64,000 nucleotides of DNA. Source: Pseudomonas sp. HOU2. Lineage in GTDB: Bacteria > Pseudomonadota > Gammaproteobacteria > Pseudomonadales > Pseudomonadaceae. The translations under genes and the position numbers were made by a program. Numbering within the stretch: the first letter of the stretch is position 1; each line of letters starts with the position of its first letter. Positions 27,959 through 34,577 of the stretch are shown here, in pieces. The DNA is taken from NCBI RefSeq assembly GCF_040729435.1, contig NZ_CP160398.1, positions 3,596,001 to 3,660,000 on the forward strand, read 5' to 3'. The notes under the pieces are model-generated. The model was given only the letters and a program-made list of their open reading frames with translations. It ran no database searches and had not been told where the DNA came from.

Positions 27959-28621
27959 TCAGAGGCCGACAATCAAATCGCGGTAGTCTTCAACCGCCAC
28001 AAACTCGGCCGTGTCCTTCGGCCCCTTGCGACTGTCCGGCTCCTTCACCGCCAACAGATGCGCCACGCCGAAATCCCGGGCGCTGCGCAGGATCGGCAAG
28101 GTGTCATCGATAAACAGGCTGCGCGCCGGATCAAAGTCGATGTCCGCCTGCAGGGCATCCCAGAACTGCGGATTTTCCTTGGGAAACCCGTAATCGTGCG
28201 AGCTGATCAGCCGCTCGAAATAGGGCGCCAGTTCAATTCGTTCCAGTTTCAGCGACAGCGAATCGCGGTGTGCATTGGTGATCATGATCACCCGTTTGCC
28301 GGCGTTTTTAATCGCTTGCAGAAACGTGTCGGCATCCGTACGCAGGGCGATCAAGTGTGCGGTTTCCAGTTTCAGTTCACGCACCGAGAGCTTCAACTCG
28401 GTACTCCAGAAATCCAGGCAGTACCACTGCAGTTGTCCGGCATGACGCTCAAACAGCGGCTGCAATTCCATGTCGGCCATGGCCCGGCTCACCCCGTGCA
28501 GTTCGGCGTAGCGCTGCGGCAGGTGTTCCAGCCAGAAATGGTTGTCGAAGTGCAGGTCCAGCAGCGTACCGTCCATGTCCAGCAGGACGGTATCGATGTC
28601 AGACCACGGTAAAGAAGGCAT
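27959..28621 (-). CDS. yrfG: GMP/IMP nucleotidase YrfG
   Basis: This is a HAD-superfamily phosphatase that hydrolyses purine mononucleotides. The 220-residue product shows HAD motif I as LLDMDGTLLDLHFD (about residues 13-26), motif II in MITNAHRDS, a motif III lysine in FPKENPQFW and motif IV as LFIDDTLPILRSA. The length and neighbouring nudE match the standard gamma-proteobacterial yrfG-nudE-cysQ locus. It is transcribed divergently from nudE across 88 bases. Confidence 0.9.
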   Translation of the reverse strand: MPSLPWSDIDTVLLDMDGTLLDLHFDNHFWLEHLPQRYAELHGVSRAMADMELQPLFERHAGQLQWYCLDFWSTELKLSVRELKLETAHLIALRTDADTFLQAIKNAGKRVIMITNAHRDSLSLKLERIELAPYFERLISSHDYGFPKENPQFWDALQADIDFDPARSLFIDDTLPILRSARDFGVAHLLAVKEPDSRKGPKDTAEFVAVEDYRDLIVGL

Positions 28622-28709
28622 GGCAACGTCTCGAGCGGTAGAAAGATATCCGACACAAACAATCGGGAAAGCCGCGTTATAGTAGCGCGTTCACGCCAAG
28701 GAGCTTTGC

Positions 28710-29276
28710 ATGCGCCAGAAACCCACTGTACTCGCCCGCGAGATCGTCGCCACCAGTCGTCTGTTTTGCGTCGAAGAACTGAAGCTGCGTTTTTCCAATG
28801 GCGTGGAACGCACTTACGAGCGTCTGGTCGGCAAAGGCGCGGGTTATGGCGCGGTGATGATCGTGGCGATGCTCGACAGCGAACACGCGGTGCTGGTCGA
28901 GGAATACTGCGGCGGCACTGACGAGTACGAACTGTCCCTGCCCAAAGGCCTGATTGAGCCGGGCGAAGATGTGCTGGCAGCGGCCGAGCGCGAACTCAAG
29001 GAAGAGGCCGGTTTCGGTGCGCGCCAACTGGAACATCTGACTGAGTTGTCGCTGTCGCCCGGTTACATGAGTCAGAAGATCCAGGTGGTGTTGGCCTCCG
29101 ACCTCTACGAGGAGCGTCTGGAGGGCGACGAGCCCGAGCCGATGCGCGTTGACAAGGTCAACCTGGGGGAGCTGGCGGCGCTGGCGCAAAACCCGCAATT
29201 TACCGAAGGCCGTGCCCTGGCGGCGCTGTATCTGGCGCGTGATCTGCTGACGCAGCGCGGGTTCTTTCGGTCGTGA
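28710..29276 (+). CDS. nudE: ADP compounds hydrolase NudE
   Basis: NudE hydrolyses ADP-ribose, Ap3A and NADH to mononucleotides. The 188-residue product contains a complete Nudix box in GLIEPGEDVLAAAERELKEEAGF, split as GLIEPGEDVLAA and AERELKEEAGF (about residues 86-108), with the catalytic REx2EE glutamates present. AAGGAG lies 7 nt before the ATG. Its stop overlaps a GTG of the cysQ frame, and the two genes are probably translated from one message. Confidence 0.92.
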   Translation: MRQKPTVLAREIVATSRLFCVEELKLRFSNGVERTYERLVGKGAGYGAVMIVAMLDSEHAVLVEEYCGGTDEYELSLPKGLIEPGEDVLAAAERELKEEAGFGARQLEHLTELSLSPGYMSQKIQVVLASDLYEERLEGDEPEPMRVDKVNLGELAALAQNPQFTEGRALAALYLARDLLTQRGFFRS

Positions 29277-29287
29277 GTGAGATATCG

Positions 29288-30115
29288 ATGAAGTTTCCGC
29301 ATCCGTTGATGGCGCCAGTGGTTGAGCTGGCATTGCAGGCTGGCGAGGCGATTCTGCCGTTCTGGCGCTCTGGCGTGGAGGTCACCGCCAAGTCCGATGA
29401 TTCACCGGTGACCGCAGCGGACATGGCCGCGCACCATGTCATCGTCGCCGGGCTGACCGCGCTGGACTCCAGTATTCCGATTCTGTCCGAGGAAGACGCC
29501 AACATTCCGCAGAGCGTGCGCGCCGGGTGGCAGCGCTGGTGGCTGGTGGATCCGCTGGATGGCACCAAGGAGTTCATCAGCGGCAGTGAAGAATTTACCG
29601 TGAACATCGCGCTGATCGAAAACGGGCGGGTGGTGTTTGGCGTGGTGACGATGCCGACCAATGGCCGGTTCTATGTCGGCGGAGCCGGTCTCGGCGCGTG
29701 GCGTGGGGACAAAGGTGGTTCGCCGGTGGCGATTGAGGTGCGTGAGGTGCTCGCGCCCGGTGAAGCGTTCACCGTGGTGGCGAGCCGTCGGCACTCGAGT
29801 CCGGAGCAAGAGCGGCTGCTTGCCGGTCTGAGCGCCAGTTTGGGCGAGTTGCAACTGGCGAACATCGGCAGTTCGCTGAAGTTTTGTCTGTTGGCTGAAG
29901 GGGCGGCGGATTGTTATCCGCGATTGGCGCCGACGTCGCAGTGGGACACCGCAGCGGCGCAGGGCGTGCTCGAAGGTGCCGGCGGCGAGGTGCTGGATCT
30001 GCAGGGCGAAGCGTTCTGTTATCCGGCGCGGGAATCGCTGCTCAATGAGTTCTTTCTGGCGTTGCCGGCGAAGGCGGCGTGGCGTTCAAGATTGCTGGAA
30101 CTGGCGCGCTCATAA
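29288..30115 (+). CDS. cysQ: 3'(2'),5'-bisphosphate nucleotidase CysQ
   Basis: CysQ removes the 3' phosphate of adenosine 3',5'-bisphosphate (PAP), a by-product of sulfate assimilation. The 275-residue product shows the inositol-monophosphatase metal motifs: ILSEEDAN (about residues 59-66), the DPLDGTKEFISGSEEF catalytic motif (about residues 81-96) and the C-terminal SQWDTAAAQGVLEGAGG. I start at the ATG reading MKFPHPLMAP, preceded by GTGAGTGAG; a GTG five codons earlier overlaps the nudE stop and is the alternative. Confidence 0.92.
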   Translation: MKFPHPLMAPVVELALQAGEAILPFWRSGVEVTAKSDDSPVTAADMAAHHVIVAGLTALDSSIPILSEEDANIPQSVRAGWQRWWLVDPLDGTKEFISGSEEFTVNIALIENGRVVFGVVTMPTNGRFYVGGAGLGAWRGDKGGSPVAIEVREVLAPGEAFTVVASRRHSSPEQERLLAGLSASLGELQLANIGSSLKFCLLAEGAADCYPRLAPTSQWDTAAAQGVLEGAGGEVLDLQGEAFCYPARESLLNEFFLALPAKAAWRSRLLELARS

Positions 30116-30116
30116 G

Positions 30117-30197
30117 ATCAAAAGATCGCAGCCTGCGGCAGCTCCTACAGGGAAATGCGAATCCCGTGTAGGAGCTGCCGAAGGCTGCGATCTTTTG
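30117..30197. repeat. REP pair (TGTAGGAGCTGCC family), cysQ-thioesterase gap
   Basis: Two opposed units in tail-to-tail order flank about 20 bases between convergent genes; the first unit starts right behind the cysQ stop and the second runs to 3 bases before the convergent gene's stop codon. Confidence 0.88.
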
Positions 30198-30199
30198 CT

Positions 30200-30655
30200 T
30201 CAGCGGTGCAAAACGTACTGCCCGCTGAACGTCACCGCATCCTCATCACTTCCGGCATTGACGATCCGCGTGTTGAGCGTCAATCGCGCCCGCCCATAAC
30301 GCTGATACATCGCCAGAAACTTCTTCCAGACCGCCGCTTCCGGTGCCGGGCAAAGCGCCGTGGCATCACCGGTCACGGGCAGCGGATAGCTGATCTGGCC
30401 TTCCTGAATCACGATGTGCCCGTCTTCGATGCCTTCTTCCTTCAGGCGCAGATGCAGCCAGCCCCAACCCGCCAGCACCGCGCCGCAGTAGAGACTGCCG
30501 CCGAACATGGTGCTTTTGTGATTGACGTTCGGCTCCAGCGGCAAGTGCAGGCTTAACTGTTGTTCGTGCCAGGCGAGGACCTTGAGGCCCATCTCGCGGG
30601 TCAGGGGAATGTCGTGATGCAGCACCGATTCCAGATAGTGACTGTCGCGGCTCAT
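30200..30655 (-). CDS. YiiD C-terminal-like thioesterase
   Basis: The 151-residue product resembles the hotdog thioesterase domain found at the C terminus of YiiD. It includes NVNHKSTMFGGSLYCGAVLAGWGWLHL (the central helix, given here in the parts NVNHKSTMFGG and SLYCGAVLAGWG) and a terminal strand FSGQYVLHR. The acyl-CoA substrate is unknown. The start ATG overlaps the dctD stop by 4 nt, so it is the last gene of the rfbC-dctB-dctD-oriented group and probably translated by coupling. No functional link with dicarboxylate uptake is known to me. Confidence 0.8.
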   Translation of the reverse strand: MSRDSHYLESVLHHDIPLTREMGLKVLAWHEQQLSLHLPLEPNVNHKSTMFGGSLYCGAVLAGWGWLHLRLKEEGIEDGHIVIQEGQISYPLPVTGDATALCPAPEAAVWKKFLAMYQRYGRARLTLNTRIVNAGSDEDAVTFSGQYVLHR

Positions 30656-32037
30656 TCGGCTTCGTCTCCATGGGCGCTACTGTCGGCGAAATTCAAGCCG
30701 TGCTTGCGCAGTTTGTCGTGCAGGGTCTTGCGCGGAATACCCAGGGCTTCGGCGAGGCTGCGCACCGAACTGTGCGAGCGCGCCAGCTCAGCGGCAATCA
30801 ACGACTTCTCGAAGTTTTCCACTTGCTCGCTGAGGCCGCCACTGATGACTTCCACGCTGGTGCCGCCGCTTTCGCTTCCACTGTTATCCAGCGCCAGTTC
30901 CAGACCGAGGGCGAAACGCTCGGCAGCGTTCTGCAGTTCGCGCACGTTGCCCGGCCAGGTGTGGCGCAGCAGCAAGGCGCGTTGCGCCGGTTGCAGTTCG
31001 TGAGGCGGCAAACCGTGGCGGGCGCTGGCTTCATCGGCGTAATGCTGGAACAGTACCAGCGCATCCTCGCCGCGTTCGCGCAGTGGCGGAATGCGCAGCG
31101 GTGCAACGTTCAGGCGGTAATACAAGTCGGCGCGGAATCGTCCCTGATCAGCGGCCTGACGCAAGTCTTCCTTGGTCGCGGCGATGACGCGGATGTCCAG
31201 CGGGATCAACTGATTGCCACCCAGACGTTCGACCACACGCTCTTGCAGCATGCGCAGCAGTTTCACCTGCACGTCCATGCTCATGCTTTCGATTTCGTCG
31301 AGGAACAGCGTGCCGCCGTTGGCGAACTCGAACTTACCGATCCGGCGTTTCTGCGCGCCGGTGAACGCGCCCGGCTCATGCCCGAACAGCTCGCTTTCGA
31401 CCACCGATTCGGCCAGTGCCCCGGCGTTGATCGCCACGAACGGGCCGTTTCGCCGGCTCGACAAATCGTGAAGCGCACGGGCCACGACCTCTTTACCGGC
31501 GCCGGTTTCACCGAGGATCAGCACGTCGGCCTTGGTCGCCGCCAGCGCGCCAATCTGCTCGCGCAGGCGCAACATCGGCGCCGAGTGGCCGACCAGTCGT
31601 GCGCTCAGTTCGTTGCGATCGCTCAAGGCCAGGCGCAGGCTGCGGTTGTCCAGCACCAGCCGGCGCAGGGCCAGGGCGCGGCGCACGCTGTCGAGCAGCG
31701 CATCACTGGCGAACGGTTTCTCCAGAAAGTCATACGCGCCGGCACGCATCGCCTGCACCGCCAGCGGCACGTCGCCGTGGCCGGTGATCAGCAGCACCGG
31801 CAGCTCCGGGTCCTGAGCGTGCAATTCGCTCAACAGCTCGAGGCCGTCCATGCCCGGCATGCGGATGTCGCTGACCACCACGCCGGGCCAGTCACGCTCC
31901 AGTTGCCCGGCCAGACCTTTGGCTTCGGACAGCGGGAGGATTTTCAGCCCGGCCAGATCCAGAGTCTGGCCGAGGGCCTGACGCAGGTGCGGATCGTCGT
32001 CGATCAACACCACCTGAATGCGATTGTCGATGGTCAT
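30652..32037 (-). CDS. dctD: C4-dicarboxylate transport response regulator DctD
   Basis: DctD is a sigma54-dependent activator that turns on dicarboxylate transport genes. The 461-residue product has a receiver domain (LIDDDPHLRQALG, acceptor Asp in VVVSDIRMPGMDG, Lys in FLEKPFASD), an AAA+ domain with Walker A ILGETGAGKEVVA (about residues 174-186), the sigma54-contact motif GAFTGAQ, and FLDEIESMSMDVQ, then a Fis-type HTH near the C terminus (SVRSLAEALGIPRKTLHDKL). It overlaps dctB by 4 nt. The dicarboxylate transporter genes are outside the window. Confidence 0.92.
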   Translation of the reverse strand: MTIDNRIQVVLIDDDPHLRQALGQTLDLAGLKILPLSEAKGLAGQLERDWPGVVVSDIRMPGMDGLELLSELHAQDPELPVLLITGHGDVPLAVQAMRAGAYDFLEKPFASDALLDSVRRALALRRLVLDNRSLRLALSDRNELSARLVGHSAPMLRLREQIGALAATKADVLILGETGAGKEVVARALHDLSSRRNGPFVAINAGALAESVVESELFGHEPGAFTGAQKRRIGKFEFANGGTLFLDEIESMSMDVQVKLLRMLQERVVERLGGNQLIPLDIRVIAATKEDLRQAADQGRFRADLYYRLNVAPLRIPPLRERGEDALVLFQHYADEASARHGLPPHELQPAQRALLLRHTWPGNVRELQNAAERFALGLELALDNSGSESGGTSVEVISGGLSEQVENFEKSLIAAELARSHSSVRSLAEALGIPRKTLHDKLRKHGLNFADSSAHGDEAE

Positions 32038-33842
32038 GCACTTCGATCCTCGGACGGTTGCAGGCTGACCCCGGGCGCGCCGGCGCGCAGCCGCAGGGTG
32101 ATCAAGGCGCCACCTTGCTTGTGGTTGGCAAACGACAGTTCACCGCCGAAGGCGCGCATCAGGGTTTCACAGATCGCCAGCCCCAGGCCAAGGCCCTGAG
32201 TACGAGTCTTGGTGGTGTAGAAGGGCTCGCTGGCGCGGCCGAGGGCTTCCATGCAAAAGCCCGGGCCGTTGTCGCGAATGTACAGATTGACGCCCTCGGC
32301 CGTGGATTCGGCACTCAGCCACAGTTTGCGCGGCGGGCCTTTTTCGGTCAGCGCATCGAGGGCGTTGGCCAGCAGGTTGCCGAGCACCTGACGCAGACGG
32401 GTTTCCCCGGCCTCGACCCACAGCGTGGCGGCGGGCAGGTCGCGGATCAGCTCGACTTCCATACTGCGGCGCCGTTTGGCCAGCAACGCCAGCGCATCGT
32501 CCAGCGCCGGTTGCAGGGCGACGCTTTCCGGGGCATGGCGGTCGCGGCGGGCGAAGGCCCGCAGGTGGGCAATGATCGAGGCCATGCGCCCGGTCAGTTC
32601 GCTGATCAGTTTGAGGTTGCCACGGGCGTCGTCGGTGCGTTGATGATCGAGCAGCACTTCGGCGTTTTCCGCGTAACTGCGAATCGCCGCCAGCGGCTGG
32701 TTGAGTTCATGGCTGATGCTCGCCGACATCGTGCCCAGTGCCGAGAGTTTGCCGGCCTGGACCAGATCGTCCTGGGCACGCACCAGTTCCTGCTGAGCCT
32801 GTTCGCGCTCCAGCACTTCCTGCTTGAGGCGGCGGTTGAGGCCTTCCAGATCGCTGGTCCGCTCGGCCACCCGACCTTCCAGTTCACGACGGGCCTTGGC
32901 CTCGAAGGCGATGCGTTCCAGGTAATGCCGACGGCGCTGCATCATCAGCCCCAGCAACAACATCACCACCAACAGTGTGGCACCGCCGATCGCCACCACG
33001 GTGCGCACCGGGCGGTCGATCAGCGTGCGCGGGGCAAGAATACTGACGCTCCAGCCGGTTTCGGCGATATCGACGGTTTGGGTCAGCCAGGCGCTGTCGC
33101 TGAGGTTCAGCGGGCGCGGCTCGCGGGTCGGATAGGGCAGGATGGCGGTGATCGCCGAGCGCTCGGTGTCGGTCAGGATACGGGTCGAGCGAAAGCGCCA
33201 CTCCGGGCGCGAGGTGAGAATCACCACGCCGTTGTGGTCGGTCACCAACAGTTGTTCCGGGGTTTTGCCCCACAGGCTTTCGGTGTGGTCGAGATCGACT
33301 TTGATCACCAGCACGCCGATGATTTTTTCGCCGTTGCGCACCGCCGCGGCGAAGAAATAACCGCGTTTGGCCGAAGTAGTGCCGAGGCCGAAGAAACGGC
33401 CCAGACGCCCGGCCATGGCTTCGCTGAAATACGGACGGAAAGCGAAATTGCGCCCGACGAAACTGTCATGTTTGTCCCAGTTTGACGCCGCGAGAGTCTG
33501 GCCGCTGGTGTCCATCAGGTACATGACTTCGGCGCCGGTCTGTGCGGCGATGTTTTTCAGCAGGCGGTTGGCGTTGCCTTGGGTGACGCCGTCGTCTGGT
33601 GCCCCGAGCACGGCGCGCAGGGCCGGCAGGTCGCCGAGGATCTGCGGCAATACTTCATAACGGTGCAGGGTGCCCAGCAGGTTGGCGACGTAAAGATCGA
33701 GGGTCTGGCGGTTTTGCCCGGCCAGTTCACTGCGGTAATAGCGCTCGGCCAGATGCTCCAGCGGCCACAGCAGCGGTGCCAGGCACAGCGCCAGCAGGGC
33801 GAGGCTGCGCCAGCGGGGTCTGCGGGGTAGAGATGGTTTCAT
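32034..33842 (-). CDS. dctB: C4-dicarboxylate sensor histidine kinase DctB
   Basis: DctB senses dicarboxylates in the periplasm and phosphorylates DctD. The 602-residue product has a first membrane segment at residues 10-27, a large periplasmic double-Cache domain (including MYLMDTSGQTLAASNWDKH and FFGLGTTSAKRGYFFAAAV), a second membrane segment near residues 280-300 (VVAIGGATLLVVMLLLGLM), a coiled coil (VLEREQAQQELVRAQDDL), the H-box SASISHELNQPLAAIRSYA (about residue 380) and a HATPase domain (LGNLLANALDAL, GLGLGLAICETL). It is followed by dctD with an ATGA overlap. Confidence 0.92.
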   Translation of the reverse strand: MKPSLPRRPRWRSLALLALCLAPLLWPLEHLAERYYRSELAGQNRQTLDLYVANLLGTLHRYEVLPQILGDLPALRAVLGAPDDGVTQGNANRLLKNIAAQTGAEVMYLMDTSGQTLAASNWDKHDSFVGRNFAFRPYFSEAMAGRLGRFFGLGTTSAKRGYFFAAAVRNGEKIIGVLVIKVDLDHTESLWGKTPEQLLVTDHNGVVILTSRPEWRFRSTRILTDTERSAITAILPYPTREPRPLNLSDSAWLTQTVDIAETGWSVSILAPRTLIDRPVRTVVAIGGATLLVVMLLLGLMMQRRRHYLERIAFEAKARRELEGRVAERTSDLEGLNRRLKQEVLEREQAQQELVRAQDDLVQAGKLSALGTMSASISHELNQPLAAIRSYAENAEVLLDHQRTDDARGNLKLISELTGRMASIIAHLRAFARRDRHAPESVALQPALDDALALLAKRRRSMEVELIRDLPAATLWVEAGETRLRQVLGNLLANALDALTEKGPPRKLWLSAESTAEGVNLYIRDNGPGFCMEALGRASEPFYTTKTRTQGLGLGLAICETLMRAFGGELSFANHKQGGALITLRLRAGAPGVSLQPSEDRSA

Positions 33843-33884
33843 GAGCCGGATGCGCCTGAGTGAACAGGCGCATTATGCCTAGGC

Positions 33885-34430
33885 TCAGGCGAAGACGTCA
33901 GCGTCCTTGAGCAGCGCACCGGCCTGATCCTTGGCCGACAGTTTCGGCGCTTCGTCCAGTTGCCAGTCGATGCCCAAGGCAGGGTCGTCCCAGCGAATGC
34001 TGCGCTCGGACGATGGATCGTAGTAGTTGGTGGTCTTGTAGAGGAATTCGGCGAACTCGCTCAGCACCACGAAACCATGGGCAAAGCCTTCCGGAACCCA
34101 CAGTTGACGGTGGTTCTCGGCCGACAGGCGTACAGCAACCCACTTGCCGAAGTGCGGCGAGCTGCGACGGATGTCCACGGCTACATCAAGCACTTCGCCG
34201 GCGGTCACCCGAACCAGTTTGCCCTGGGTATTTTGCAGCTGGTAATGCAGGCCGCGCAGCACGCCTTTCTGCGAGCGCGAATGGTTGTCCTGAACGAATT
34301 GAGTGTCCAGACCGGTCGCTTCCTGAAAGGCCTTGGCGTTGAAACTCTCGTAGAAGAAACCGCGCTCGTCACCAAATACCTTGGGTTCGATGATCAGAAC
34401 ACCGGGCAGATCGGTGGTGATTACATTCAT
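33885..34430 (-). CDS. rfbC: dTDP-4-dehydrorhamnose 3,5-epimerase
   Basis: This enzyme epimerises dTDP-4-keto-6-deoxyglucose at C3 and C5 during dTDP-L-rhamnose synthesis. The 181-residue product is the standard cupin: DERGFFYESFNAKAF (about residues 21-35), the active-site segment GVLRGLHYQLQ with the catalytic His, DVAVDIRRSSPHFGKW and VPEGFAHGFVVLSE. I start at MNVITTDLPG, which is the family start, and discard a longer open frame. The genes for the other dTDP-rhamnose steps (rmlA, rmlB, rmlD) are not adjacent, so this is an orphan copy 42 bases upstream of dctB. Confidence 0.93.
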   Translation of the reverse strand: MNVITTDLPGVLIIEPKVFGDERGFFYESFNAKAFQEATGLDTQFVQDNHSRSQKGVLRGLHYQLQNTQGKLVRVTAGEVLDVAVDIRRSSPHFGKWVAVRLSAENHRQLWVPEGFAHGFVVLSEFAEFLYKTTNYYDPSSERSIRWDDPALGIDWQLDEAPKLSAKDQAGALLKDADVFA

Positions 34431-34577
34431 GAGTTTTTTCCGGATAGATGTGAGTGGCCGACATTCTTGCGCAAAGTGCTGATGGATGCGAGCGCTCGAA
34501 TAACGGCAGTCAGGGGGTTGCACAACCATCGGTGCAATGGCGATATAGGCGCCTAATAAAATTTCAGGGGTCGTTCC

